A stretch of 31,918 nt of DNA, taken from the IMG/VR virus record IMGVR_UViG_3300025087_000237, positions 1 through 31,918 of that record; one strand, 5' to 3'. This document shows, piece after piece, positions 16,629-24,680 of the stretch (position 1 is the stretch's first letter; the number at the start of each line of letters is the position of its first letter). The notes under the pieces were generated by a model. The model had not been told where the DNA came from and did no database searches. It saw only the letters and a program-made list of their open reading frames with translations. The stretch is from a virus. Both the position numbers and the translations under genes were made by a program.

Positions 16629-17666
16629 TTAGAAACTGAAATCAGTTGCATAAGTAGTAATTACACCGCAGGAACGAGGTTCAGTCAGTACCAGTTGCCC
16701 GGCAATGTAGAACTGCGCTACTTTGGTTTCAATTTGATTTTGGGCTTCCTTCCACTGCGTCATCTTCATTTCTTTCGTGCCGAACGGGACCCAGAACAGC
16801 CGGTCTTCGTTAATCATATACCATTTGTTAGTTGGGCAATGCGAATCGACTAAAATCGGTTTTCCCTGATAACTGAGTTCTTGGAAGCCGAAATCCGCGC
16901 GGTTTTTATCGGTGGTGCGATTGAGCATAACTTGTCCCTTAGATACTAACCATTCCTGATAGCAGTCATAGAGAGATTGTGAAGTGATGTGAACAGATGG
17001 GGTTCGTCCTCTATCTGAACCTTGAGTACAAGAACCCCAAAGACTTCTCAGTAAATAGAGAAGAGTATAAGCTACTGTAGCGCCAGTGCTGGACAAATTA
17101 GCAAGATTATAAGTGGCTGAATTAGTTCCCAACATATTAGCATCCCACCAGCTATAAGTTGCACGGCTGAAGCCCGCATAAGTAGCGGAAACGCCTTCGG
17201 TCGCGGCATTTGCGTTATTACAGATAGCCTGACGCATTCCGATAATACCGTTGACATCAGTGCCCAGACTGAAAAGTCCAGTCCCGATGAGGTCAGCGAT
17301 AGTTTCTTTTGCGTTCAGGATTTTATCTTCCATTAGATCTGCCAGAGCTTCTTTGCCGTTAATGCAGGTCTGCTCTTTGAAATCGATGGAGACAGGGGCT
17401 TGAAAGCCGCCCCAATCGAGCGACATCCGCTTCTGGAATTCATTCGGCGCAGTAGGCACTAAGCCTCTCTGCAAATCCCAAGTGGAAGCGGATGCGTTTT
17501 TAGCATATTGAACCCGGAAATCACACTGCGTCCCGGTCTGAACCTTGCCTTTTTTCATCCGTTTGTAAGTGGTATTGGAGTCAAAAATCTGGTCAGCTAA
17601 ACCGGGCAATACAGTAGTATTGACATTGATTTGCATGTCGTTAAGATTTGCTTGACTGATTGCCAT
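16629..17666 (-). CDS. Major capsid protein
   Basis: The product is 345 residues, a normal size for an HK97-fold capsid protein without a cleaved scaffold domain. It follows a scaffold-like gene. Recognisable elements are an N-terminal VLPGLADQIFDSNTTYKRMK, a strand with QAPVSIDFKEQ followed by a long helix region (DLMEDKILNAKETIADLIGT), a GIIGMRQAI segment, a region SVHITSQSLYDCYQEW and the late strand FYIAGQLVLTEPRSCGVI, which fits the capsid family in which a receptor-like FxxxGQLVxxxPR strand closes the fold. AAAGGAAA precedes the start. No protease gene is visible nearby, suggesting assembly without processing. Confidence 0.85.
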   Translation of the reverse strand: MAISQANLNDMQINVNTTVLPGLADQIFDSNTTYKRMKKGKVQTGTQCDFRVQYAKNASASTWDLQRGLVPTAPNEFQKRMSLDWGGFQAPVSIDFKEQTCINGKEALADLMEDKILNAKETIADLIGTGLFSLGTDVNGIIGMRQAICNNANAATEGVSATYAGFSRATYSWWDANMLGTNSATYNLANLSSTGATVAYTLLYLLRSLWGSCTQGSDRGRTPSVHITSQSLYDCYQEWLVSKGQVMLNRTTDKNRADFGFQELSYQGKPILVDSHCPTNKWYMINEDRLFWVPFGTKEMKMTQWKEAQNQIETKVAQFYIAGQLVLTEPRSCGVITTYATDFSF

Positions 17667-17678
17667 ATTGTATTTCCT

Positions 17679-18425
17679 TTATGTTTTGAAGGCTTTCTCC
17701 GCAGCATAAGCCAATTTTTCGGAGAGAGATGCAGTAGGTGCAGGTGCGCCGGTGCTGCGTGAAGCATTTTCAGGTGATTTAATGTTTGTTTCTTTTGCTG
17801 CCTTAGATTTAGCGATAAATTCGGCTTCCGCTTCCTTTTTTGCCCGTTCTGCGATTTTGTCAAACGACATATTGCGGTAGGCTACTTGAGGATCAGTAGT
17901 ACCGATGCGTCTCATTTCGGTTATAACTGCATTTTTATCGGTATCGGGGGGCAGTTTTGACAGACCAGCCGTGATTTGGGCGTCGAGTTGTTTAACGGTG
18001 TAGGATTTTTCCAGTTGTTCGACTTTTTGGGACAGTTGCCAGACAGTTTTTTGGGTTTCGTCATCGAATTCCGGTTGTTTTACAGGTTTTGGACCCATTC
18101 CCGTCAAATATTTATACACATCTGGAGCGTGTTCTTGCAATAATTCAGATGCTTCAGCAAGAGATGCTACTTTTGCATCGGCTTCTTCCCTTAATTTTGC
18201 AGCTTCCTGCATTTTTTTGGTATAATCCGATTGTCTAAGACCGCTGTCTCTGAATTCGTGTAATTGTTCAACTGTATAGCCGACGCCTTTATCGTCTGTC
18301 CAAGCTATTTCCGGGGCTTTGCCTTGTTCCGTAGAGGCAGAGTTCTCAGTTGATTGTTCGGTAGTTACCGAGTTCTCTTGAGATTGTTCTGTAGTCTCAA
18401 TGGAGTGATCATTTTCCGGGGACAT
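17679..18425 (-). CDS. Capsid scaffolding protein
   Basis: The product is 248 residues and almost entirely charged helix. The N-terminal 35 residues hold a Ser/Thr/Glu/Gln repeat (two to three copies of TTEQSxEN), followed by a segment with VEQLHEFRDSGLRQSDYTKK, long coiled-coil stretches, and a basic Ala/Lys-rich C-terminus (LSEKLAYAAEKAF) of the type that docks on capsid protein. Position just before the major capsid gene, high charge and lack of Cys all fit a scaffold. The sequence has no protease motif. Confidence 0.8.
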   Translation of the reverse strand: MSPENDHSIETTEQSQENSVTTEQSTENSASTEQGKAPEIAWTDDKGVGYTVEQLHEFRDSGLRQSDYTKKMQEAAKLREEADAKVASLAEASELLQEHAPDVYKYLTGMGPKPVKQPEFDDETQKTVWQLSQKVEQLEKSYTVKQLDAQITAGLSKLPPDTDKNAVITEMRRIGTTDPQVAYRNMSFDKIAERAKKEAEAEFIAKSKAAKETNIKSPENASRSTGAPAPTASLSEKLAYAAEKAFKT

Positions 18426-18433
18426 AATTTATC

Positions 18434-18727
18434 CTATAATTTTTTGGTTAATTGACCGATTTTAATTCCGTGGCTAATAATTTGAGATTCAATTTTCCGT
18501 ATTCTGGCGTCATATTGAGCATCGACTACTTTAATTATTTCAGTATGGTCGAGTTCAATATTACTTGAAGTCTGCGGATTTGAATTTTCAAGTGCTCGGC
18601 TGGGGACACTATGTCCGGCACTCAGCGCTTCTACAAGTTCATTGACTTTAGCGATGAGGATTTGTCGAAATCCCACATCATCGATATAGCCATCCCTTGC
18701 TTTGATTTCCAATTTGTCGATTGGCAT
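18434..18727 (-). CDS. Small helical protein between portal and scaffold
   Basis: The product is 97 residues, with an N-terminal acidic/basic segment, then a helix (FRQILIAKVNELVEALSAGH), a Ser/Asn-rich linker, and a C-terminal coiled coil with Ile and Leu heptads. AAGGATAA is upstream of the ATG. No family is recognised. In this place other podoviruses have small head assembly proteins, so a role in assembly is possible but unproven. Confidence 0.6.
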   Translation of the reverse strand: MPIDKLEIKARDGYIDDVGFRQILIAKVNELVEALSAGHSVPSRALENSNPQTSSNIELDHTEIIKVVDAQYDARIRKIESQIISHGIKIGQLTKKL

Positions 18728-18732
18728 ATTAG

Positions 18733-18987
18733 TTATCCTTTTGCGTTTGGTATAGTTGACATAAACGGGAGTCCGTTAGGAGTCACCAACGGACTTGCCA
18801 CTTGGATTTTTTCGATAGTTTGCTGTTCTACCATTTTACTATTAACTGCTAAAATAGCGTTAAACAGCGTGGTAATGGTATTAATAGGATTTAAGGGCGA
18901 ATTTATTTTAATTTGATTACCAATTATTGTGATAGTAATCTTATTATTGAGATTCAGCGCCTCTAAATCCCTGTGCGCTTGGTTCAT
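18733..18987 (-). CDS. Small hydrophobic beta-type protein overlapping the portal gene
   Basis: The product is 84 residues. Its ATG lies 44 bases inside the end of the portal gene, with GGAA about ten bases upstream. The protein starts with a short charged helix and continues as alternating Ile/Asn/Thr strands (NKITITIIGNQIKINSPLNP), a composition that looks coding rather than random. A later start at Met-52 would give only 33 residues. Its role is unknown. Confidence 0.55.
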   Translation of the reverse strand: MNQAHRDLEALNLNNKITITIIGNQIKINSPLNPINTITTLFNAILAVNSKMVEQQTIEKIQVASPLVTPNGLPFMSTIPNAKG

Positions 18988-20749
18988 TAGTCATTTCCAA
19001 TGCTTTATTTGCAGTAGCCATATTTTGGAATGCTTGCGATTCCAGTGTTTTATTCAGTGCATCGCTGAGTTCCGGTACCCCGCTAAATTCTACCAATAAT
19101 TTTGCCATACCGATATTATCGCCGGTGGAAGCCAGAATTTGCATCATTTGTAATAATCTCTGGAATTTAATATCGACAGGCGTAGGCATTGCCGACCCGG
19201 CGGTAACAATTACTTCCCAATCGCCAGCGATATCAGCCGGGTTAAATTGTATGAGGCGTTCGATGCCATCTTCTTTACCTTTAATGGTGATCCAGCGTGA
19301 AGTGATATAATATTGTTGCATTAAGGCGATGCACTGTTTAATCAGTTTAGTGAATGCTGTTTCGATGGTATTGAAGCGTAAAGCGGTTCTGGTAGAAGCT
19401 GCGGATTGCAATGCTTGAATAGCCGAGGCGGCGGTAACGCTTCCGGGGCGGCGTCCTTGACTTACTTCCGGTGTCCCGGCAACGCTTTCCATCATTCGGC
19501 GGATTAATTCAATTATACCGAATACTTCTGCTGGCAGTGGCGGCGGTGTATAGAATTTAATTCTATCATTGACATTACCTAAAACGGGGAGAATTGATTG
19601 GTCTTTCAGAAAGATATGTTTGGGGTCGAGTCCGCTTCTGGTATCGACTACAATTGGCGGGCGCACCACTAATTTGATATAATCCAGAATATCGCTTAGT
19701 ATCCGATTAATTGCATCTTGCCCGCTGTGATGTTGTTTAATGAAGTCCATTCCCCAAAAGCTGCCATCATCGATAAATTTTTGCTGAATATATGGGAGTT
19801 CGCCGTGCCAGTAGGGGAGTGGTCGGAAATCCAGTATCACGGTATTTGTATAGACAATTACGCTCCAATTTGTCGATATGGGTTCGGAACTTTCATTGAT
19901 AGTTTCGCCTTCGGAATTTACACCGGTGATTTTCTTGGTCAACGCGGCGCCGTCCCGGATATACAGGAATTTCACTGTTACTAAGCCTTTATTAAATTCA
20001 AAGGCATTATTTTTCGCCGTATCGGTAAAGTATGTATTAGACGGCGGGTCAACGCCGGCTTCGGAAGTGCTAACCTGCCGTTCTAATCCATCGCCGAATT
20101 TACTATCGGCGAATTTGAAGCGTCCGTCTGCGGTTTTCGGGATATTATCAGCTATCACATTTTTCGATGTATCGGGAAAAAATTTCTTTACCTTAAAAAC
20201 CGGCATCCGACTAATATCGAAAAAATACTGAGAATTTTCCAAATCCAATGGATTGGTATCGGGAAATACCCTGAATGGGTCAATTAGATCGATTCTTATA
20301 TCGCCCATTCCACCGTATAATGTTTCATCGTAGCAGGCTTTATAAAAACCGCTTTGACAGTAAATTGAATTATAGTTATTAAGTGTATATTTATTTTTAA
20401 AGGATTGACGATGTAGGAGTGCGAGAACGGCGGATTGCAGTAAATCTGCCTTTCCGGTTTTAGTTTCGTTCAGCGGTTTAATGGAAAAACTGGGGATTTG
20501 TAAAGATAAACTGGAGTTTATTTGGTCTACATAATTCCAGATATAATTTGCAGTTAATTTTGACCGATAATACGCGCGATATTTATCATATTCTCCCTGC
20601 CAGTGTTCACCCCTTAGATACTTCTCGTTCAATAACCAATTATCGTGCAGTTCATCTTTGCGTTGTTTAGCTTCGGAGAAGAGTTCATTGCAGAACCGGA
20701 TTAATTCCGTATCATCTTTAAAGGTCATATTTTCAATTTTATAAGGCAA
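18944..20749 (-). CDS. Portal protein
   Basis: The product is 601 residues, a usual length for portals. Motifs include an N-terminal helix with AKQRKDELHDNWLLNEKYLR, GxHW-type GEHWQGEYDKY, an ANYIWNYVDQINSSL stretch followed by PSFSIKPL, a strand RIDLIDPFRVFPD, and the region of the portal tunnel helix near residues 430-450 with GRRPGSVTAASAIQALQSAA, all characteristic of P22/T7-type portals. TTG at 20747-20749 is preferred as start since AGGAG lies nine bases before it. An ATG seven codons later (20728) is the alternative. It overlaps the terminase gene by 11 bases. The portal is the DNA channel and docking site of the terminase. Confidence 0.85.
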   Translation of the reverse strand: MPYKIENMTFKDDTELIRFCNELFSEAKQRKDELHDNWLLNEKYLRGEHWQGEYDKYRAYYRSKLTANYIWNYVDQINSSLSLQIPSFSIKPLNETKTGKADLLQSAVLALLHRQSFKNKYTLNNYNSIYCQSGFYKACYDETLYGGMGDIRIDLIDPFRVFPDTNPLDLENSQYFFDISRMPVFKVKKFFPDTSKNVIADNIPKTADGRFKFADSKFGDGLERQVSTSEAGVDPPSNTYFTDTAKNNAFEFNKGLVTVKFLYIRDGAALTKKITGVNSEGETINESSEPISTNWSVIVYTNTVILDFRPLPYWHGELPYIQQKFIDDGSFWGMDFIKQHHSGQDAINRILSDILDYIKLVVRPPIVVDTRSGLDPKHIFLKDQSILPVLGNVNDRIKFYTPPPLPAEVFGIIELIRRMMESVAGTPEVSQGRRPGSVTAASAIQALQSAASTRTALRFNTIETAFTKLIKQCIALMQQYYITSRWITIKGKEDGIERLIQFNPADIAGDWEVIVTAGSAMPTPVDIKFQRLLQMMQILASTGDNIGMAKLLVEFSGVPELSDALNKTLESQAFQNMATANKALEMTNEPSAQGFRGAESQ

Positions 20750-22238
20750 TTTCTTCTCCTACCAATAATTCGGGATAATTATCTTCGTAATATTTGCGGG
20801 TATCGAACGCTTCATCTAAATTACCTAAATCAATTTGCGGATTAAGTCCTAAAAACTCATATCTTGATTTCCGTTTAGCTTCGGCTTCTTCTGAATAATC
20901 ATAACTTCTCAATTCCCGTTCGTAAATCCCAATTATCAAGTAGCGCAGCGCGTCCATACAGTGGTCATCTTTTTTCATTGGCTCTTCGACAGGATTCCGC
21001 GCTTCGCCAAATCGCAGCATCTTCAATCTATATTTTTCCAATTCCGTCAGCGTATGCGGCGTCTGTCCTTTGAAAAAATACAATCTCGGACAACCGGTAA
21101 CTTCATTCACCCGCATATATTCCCGTACCCTATTCAGTCCCGCTACTAACTCGTGATTGGCTGGGGTAACTTCTACCTCCGCCTTAGAATATTCCAATGC
21201 AATATTGTTTCCGTCCCTGGCATCGGTATTATAGCAACTGGGGTCGATGTAGGTAATCTTTATATCTTCAGCCCCGGTCATTTCGTTCACCATCGATGCG
21301 TTAAAACTGACAATCTGTTCACGCATCCAATATTCCCGGTAAATATAGACCGCGCCACTGTTCTTATGCCAACCGCTTCTATCTGCATTCAATACTTTGG
21401 GGTGCACCCAGCCCCACAAACACACCGTAGGATTAGTGTACCCGTGATCTATCGCTCGAAATCGCAATCCCCGCATCCCCAGCGTCCGCTCATATTCCTC
21501 AATATCAAAACGCTCAATACAATGAATGCTTTCCCGGAAATCCGGATAAATCAAACCGCTAAACTCATCGAAAGAAGCGTCTAAATAACGCTGTACCCAA
21601 CGCTCCGGCATCGAACGCCGTAAATTATCCTCATAACCCGCCGGTAAATATGGATTATCGCAAGTCTTACTTATCGTCCCAAAATATAATTCCTTATCAC
21701 TGTCACCACTATAAAATAACCGCCATACCCAATCTTTACCATTCGGATTGCTTACTAAATAACTCCGCCTCGGCATCCCCGCCTGCCGTAACCGTGTATG
21801 CAACATCTGATATAACTCCTCCTCTAATTCCGTCCCCTCGTCAATCAACAATAATCCAATCTCTAATCCCCGCCCTAATTTGTCAAATGCACCCTTCCCA
21901 ATATCGCCCGGCGCATACCATAATACACTCCCATTAATAAACCGTACCTCACGCTGTGCCTGATTCCAGCCACCACCTACTAATACCTCCTTCGGGCATA
22001 ACTTGAAAAATTCCTTCACCGTCGTCTTTAATAACTCATCCTCGGTCAACCGAACTAATAACGCCCGCAATCCACTATGCTTCATTAACATATAAATCCC
22101 TAACTTACATAATACCGTCGTCTTACCACTACCAACGCCCCCAACATAACTGTTCCGCTCACGATCGCTCTCCATAAAACCCCGCTGACTTGACAATGGA
22201 GACCAATCATCACGAATCTGAACTATACCACCACTCAT
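20739..22238 (-). CDS. terL: Terminase large subunit (ATPase and nuclease)
   Basis: The product is 499 residues. The packaging ATPase has Walker A GGVGSGKT (residues 33-40), Walker B LLLIDEG (129-135, with Asp133 and Glu134) and the coupling motif SNPNG (163-167). The RNase H-like nuclease follows with its acidic residues in AIDHGYTNP (Asp264), YIDPS (Asp332) and KKDDHCMDALRY (Asp424, Asp425 and Asp429). All key residues of a working enzyme are present. The start overlaps the upstream small gene (ATGA). It would cut the concatemer and pump DNA through the portal coded next to it. Confidence 0.95.
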   Translation of the reverse strand: MSGGIVQIRDDWSPLSSQRGFMESDRERNSYVGGVGSGKTTVLCKLGIYMLMKHSGLRALLVRLTEDELLKTTVKEFFKLCPKEVLVGGGWNQAQREVRFINGSVLWYAPGDIGKGAFDKLGRGLEIGLLLIDEGTELEEELYQMLHTRLRQAGMPRRSYLVSNPNGKDWVWRLFYSGDSDKELYFGTISKTCDNPYLPAGYEDNLRRSMPERWVQRYLDASFDEFSGLIYPDFRESIHCIERFDIEEYERTLGMRGLRFRAIDHGYTNPTVCLWGWVHPKVLNADRSGWHKNSGAVYIYREYWMREQIVSFNASMVNEMTGAEDIKITYIDPSCYNTDARDGNNIALEYSKAEVEVTPANHELVAGLNRVREYMRVNEVTGCPRLYFFKGQTPHTLTELEKYRLKMLRFGEARNPVEEPMKKDDHCMDALRYLIIGIYERELRSYDYSEEAEAKRKSRYEFLGLNPQIDLGNLDEAFDTRKYYEDNYPELLVGEEIAL

Positions 22239-22498
22239 ATCAAAGGACGCTCCCCATCATATATCCCCACCTTCTGCAATATCGCCGACTCACGATTTAT
22301 ACTCCCCAATAATTCCTCCGCCTCGTGATCCACACCACCCTGTAACTCCATACCACGCATAGACCCGTCACCACCAAATAAACCCGAATTGTAACGATAA
22401 CAATACTTCAACACCATCCCCACTAACCATCCACAACCACCCAATACACCCAATAAACCCACCAACCATAATACGCTCACCCAAAATAACTCGCTCAT
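22235..22498 (-). CDS. Small membrane protein before the terminase gene
   Basis: The product is 87 residues. Residues 4-33 are hydrophobic with many Gly (LFWVSVLWLVGLLGVLGGCG), enough for one long or two short membrane helices. A hydrophilic tail of about 50 residues follows with GGDGSMRGMELQGGVDHEAE. GGGTGA precedes the ATG. A membrane protein between the terminase subunits is unusual. It may be a lysis or membrane-anchoring factor. The codon use matches the neighbouring late genes, so it is probably native. Confidence 0.65.
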   Translation of the reverse strand: MSELFWVSVLWLVGLLGVLGGCGWLVGMVLKYCYRYNSGLFGGDGSMRGMELQGGVDHEAEELLGSINRESAILQKVGIYDGERPLI

Positions 22499-22697
22499 CG
22501 TTCACCCTTTGTTTATATTGAAAATTTAATTCCTAATGTCCATTAGTCTATATACGCAAGCAGCTTCGCCGCCCCGGCTTCCCCGCCTATCCCCTGGGCC
22601 CCTGCCTTGCGGTTACTTATCGGAATAATCCATATCGCTGGTAAATGTTGACTACAGCGCGGTGAAATCAGTGCCGGACAGAATCCATAATCATAGC
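22499..22697. other. Non-coding gap between the terminase genes, GC-rich core
   Basis: No gene with a start codon fits in these 199 bases. A minus-strand frame runs open for about 50 codons through it but has no ATG, GTG or TTG start with a ribosome site. The middle (about 22560-22615) is a GC-rich block with two CCCCTG copies six to eight bases apart (CCCCTGGGCCCCTG), inside otherwise AT-rich DNA. Packaging signals (pac or cos) often lie in or beside the small terminase gene, so this is a candidate, without direct proof. Confidence 0.35.
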
Positions 22698-23231
22698 TTA
22701 GTCATTATTATTGCCGTTGCTGTCAATCGCGTTCATAGCATCGACATCGGCAATATCGGTGCATCGGTTAGTTTCAACCATCGACCGTGCACCGTTTGCA
22801 CTGTTGTATGCGCTGTCTGGAATGTGTGTCTCGTCCGGAATCGCTATATTCGCACCGATAACGATCTGTATATTCACTACTTGCGCTTGTTTATCCTTAT
22901 CCTTATTCAAGTCCCCGGTCATTTCCAAACACATTCTACGGTCTGCAGCGTTAGTGGGTATTAATGCTAAGCTTGCAGTTCGGTTTAAAATTTGACCACG
23001 CTTGGATTTGAACTTTTGCGTGATTAACTCATCAATATAATCCTTATACTCTCTTACATTGTTCATATACCAGTTTTTATAAGTGCAGTAGGGTACGCCG
23101 TTATTAACGAGTCTTTCGATTTTTCTTGACATCGCGGGGAGGTTTGTTTCGACTATAAGTTCCGCGATTTGCAATTGTTCCTTTGTGAGGTTTGCGTATT
23201 TGGGTTTTTGTGTTATGCTTGCTGGGATCAT
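22698..23231 (-). CDS. Terminase small subunit-like DNA-binding protein
   Basis: The product is 177 residues and is the first late gene. Residues 13-95 (LTKEQLQIAELIVETNLPAM, then VPYCTYKNWYMNN and YIDELITQKFKSKRGQILNR) follow the plan of phage terminase small subunits of the helix-turn-helix type, in which a gap in the recognition helix is followed by xxYxxWxxxxxFxxxL. The C-terminal 60 residues are Asp/Asn/Ala-rich and probably disordered. The start is ATG with only a weak ribosome site (TAAG). A promoter lies about 75 bases upstream. It should bind the packaging site and guide the large subunit. Confidence 0.7.
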   Translation of the reverse strand: MIPASITQKPKYANLTKEQLQIAELIVETNLPAMSRKIERLVNNGVPYCTYKNWYMNNVREYKDYIDELITQKFKSKRGQILNRTASLALIPTNAADRRMCLEMTGDLNKDKDKQAQVVNIQIVIGANIAIPDETHIPDSAYNSANGARSMVETNRCTDIADVDAMNAIDSNGNNND

Positions 23232-23307
23232 CTTAGTATGTATTTTAAGGCGCGGTTAGTGGTGATTGCGATGTTTTTTCGTGTTGGTGGTGTACCGGGA
23301 CAGGAGA

Positions 23308-23336
23308 AATATGGCGAATTTTTTTTTAAAAGTCAA
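23308..23336 (-). promoter_or_regulatory. Probable late promoter
   Basis: On the minus strand TTGACT (23331-23336) is separated by exactly 17 bases from CATATT (23308-23313), and the spacer contains a run of nine T/A bases. This fits the sigma70 pattern with an A/T-rich spacer. The first gene downstream starts at 23231. The promoter would drive the whole minus-strand late operon, as no other good site is seen in it. Confidence 0.65.
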
Positions 23337-23742
23337 GGGGTTGTTTCAAGTTCTTTTTTTCACTAATTTCAGGGTATTGATAAATTAGGGGTTTAGGGTT
23401 CAAATTATCTTTTTCACAAGGAGGGTTGAGGTTGGGATTTTAACTTAGAAAGTGGATATGATTAGTTGGAAGTTGAATAAAAACAGGATATATATGGAAG
23501 TAGAGAAAAAATAGTTTTTGTCAAGTGGTGGGGGGTTTAAGCTTGGATTGTGGATTTCAGGATTGATTATTTAGGGTGAGTGTGTATGATAGGATAGGGT
23601 AAATTTGCGTTGATTGTGGTGCTTGTGGAGTGTTTGTTTTCAGTATACAGGATACGATATATTTTAAGTTATTGATAATAGGGGAGTTATTATGATGTTT
23701 AGAAAATAGTTCTAAAATATGACTAATTTTTTCATAAAATAC
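23337..23742. other. Divergent intergenic region, no gene seen
   Basis: About 400 bases of AT-rich sequence with short G runs (GGGGGG near 23530). All frames are closed or lack a start with a ribosome site. Another TTGACA-like box on the minus strand (23519-23524) has a TATATA 22 bases away, too far for a normal promoter. The region separates the two transcription units and may hold further promoters or operators. Confidence 0.5.
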
Positions 23743-23772
23743 TTGACAAAAATTAGGAATTTTCATTAAAAA
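23743..23772 (+). promoter_or_regulatory. Possible early promoter
   Basis: A perfect TTGACA lies at 23743-23748, and at 17 or 18 bases distance TTAAAA/TAAAAA (23766-23772) serves as a poor -10. It is in the right place (about 70 bases before the first plus-strand gene, just ahead of a leader hairpin). The -35 is excellent, the -10 weak, so an activator or a phage sigma factor may be needed. Confidence 0.45.
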
Positions 23773-23790
23773 TGCTTATCTTTTATATGA

Positions 23791-23806
23791 GGGTCAAATA
23801 AGACCC
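23791..23806 (+). promoter_or_regulatory. Leader hairpin of the first early gene
   Basis: GGGTC and GACCC form a perfect five-pair stem with a six-base loop AAATAA. It lies close to the predicted transcript 5' end and 22 bases before AGCGAGAG. It may protect the 5' end of the transcript or mark the first of the structured leaders described in the findings. Confidence 0.5.
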
Positions 23807-23812
23807 CACGGG

Positions 23813-23836
23813 AAAATCAAAATCAAAAAGCGAGAG
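23813..23836 (+). promoter_or_regulatory. Ribosome landing site, type AGCGAGAG, gene at 23841
   Basis: A G-free stretch of A, T and C (23813-23829) leads to AGCGAGAG (23829-23836) four bases before the ATG. The same box recurs before other early genes. Only GAG or GAGAG can pair with a standard anti-Shine-Dalgarno end, so the free spacer probably helps. Confidence 0.6.
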
Positions 23837-23840
23837 AAAA

Positions 23841-24419
23841 ATGTTAAAAATTAAAAAATTAGAACTGGCAGAGTCCCGCCTCGACGCCAAATATGTATAT
23901 AATGCTAAATTGACACAAAAAATTGTCAATGGAGCCAATTGGGAATATCGAGGAGAATGTATTGATATGGACAATGATGGACATTGTATTTGTGGACATT
24001 TTATCAAACGGGGATTCCCCATTTATCATAAAACTGAAAATAAGACTTTGATTTTAGGGAGTGAATGTATAAATTATTTTCAAGGCGTTAATAATGACCT
24101 GGTCGAAAGTGTTTTGAAAAAGATTAAGTCAGTGGAGGCCGATATTGCCGTGTTAAGGGCTGCAGCAAAACAAGCCGAGAAACAATCCGAGGTGATCGAT
24201 TTAAACTCAGAATATATGTGTATTTTGACAGAGGTCAAACAAAGATATGCTAATTATCGACATAATGGGGTAAAAGCGCCTTATGAAATTTGGTGTGCAG
24301 TTGCCTCAAATAAATACTGTTTCCCAGATAATCCACCAGAATATTCAAGAATCTGTGATTTAATTCGTTGGTACAAAAACAATATCGAATCGTTAAAACA
24401 GATTGCTAATATCTGTTAA
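23841..24419 (+). CDS. Early protein with possible zinc-binding Cys/His cluster
   Basis: The product is 192 residues and is the first early gene. Residues 35-77 contain CIDMDNDGHCICGHFIKRGF and, later, LILGSECINYF. The Cys-x-Cys-Gly-His then Gly-Ser-x-Cys arrangement is a plausible zinc knuckle, of a kind I have seen in uncharacterised phage proteins. The middle (about 85-120) is a helical, charged stretch, probably coiled coil. A second Cys-rich aromatic segment is near the end. No enzyme motif is visible. As first early gene, under its own leader, it may be a host takeover factor, but that is only positional. Confidence 0.7.
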   Translation: MLKIKKLELAESRLDAKYVYNAKLTQKIVNGANWEYRGECIDMDNDGHCICGHFIKRGFPIYHKTENKTLILGSECINYFQGVNNDLVESVLKKIKSVEADIAVLRAAAKQAEKQSEVIDLNSEYMCILTEVKQRYANYRHNGVKAPYEIWCAVASNKYCFPDNPPEYSRICDLIRWYKNNIESLKQIANIC

Positions 24420-24422
24420 TCA

Positions 24423-24470
24423 CCTTCCGCCGCACTTTAGAAGTGAACCGGGCAGCTCCCGGCGGCGGAA
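24423..24470 (+). ncRNA. Compact RNA three-way junction between early genes
   Basis: The sequence folds without mismatch. An eight-pair outer stem (24425-24432 with 24463-24470, TTCCGCCG/CGGCGGAA) encloses two hairpins, CACTT-TAG-AAGTG (24433-24445) and CCGGG-CAGCT-CCCGG (24448-24462), leaving only two unpaired bases at the junction. It starts four bases after the upstream stop. It may be a processing or stabilising element. It is not a terminator, since no U run follows. Confidence 0.75.
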
Positions 24471-24498
24471 CAAACTAAAATCAACTAAAAAGCGAGAG
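24471..24498 (+). promoter_or_regulatory. Ribosome landing site, type AGCGAGAG, gene at 24504
   Basis: A G-free spacer with repeated ACTAA (24471-24491) follows the three-way junction directly and ends in AGCGAGAG (24491-24498), five bases before ATG. Sequence and order match the sites before the genes at 23841 and 24794. Confidence 0.6.
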
Positions 24499-24503
24499 TA
24501 AAA

Positions 24504-24680
24504 ATGAAAAGTGAAATTATTAAATTTAGCAGAGATTTAGTTATTAAAAATCTCTGCTGTTTGCCGAGGGGAACAGGCGCAAAATATTTAGAGGTTATTC
24601 GCGGAGAGGGCAATGAATATGTTGCAAAACAGTGGAGACGGAAAATCGTACCGGGTATATTAATTGAACTGTCTAACTGA
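24504..24680 (+). CDS. Small 58-residue early protein
   Basis: The frame starts ATG at 24504 behind the AGCGAGAG box and ends TGA at 24680. The product, beginning MKSEIIKFSRDLVIKNLCCL, is basic and contains an Arg/Lys-rich segment KQWRRKIVPG. Its last four codons are also one strand of stem I of the hammerhead ribozyme and its stop codon is part of the ribozyme core, so the two cannot be used by ribosome and ribozyme at once. No family is recognised. Confidence 0.7.
   Translation: MKSEIIKFSRDLVIKNLCCLPRGTGAKYLEVIRGEGNEYVAKQWRRKIVPGILIELSN

Noticed and set aside
16389-16853. Plus-strand open frame of 154 codons over the capsid genes
   Set aside because: It is antisense to two well-supported genes, has the composition of a shadow frame and crosses the gap between the two genes.
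22533-22697. Minus-strand frame of about 50 codons between the terminase genes
   Set aside because: It lacks any start codon with a ribosome site, and the GC-rich part codes for a run of Gly and Ala as expected for non-coding GC DNA.
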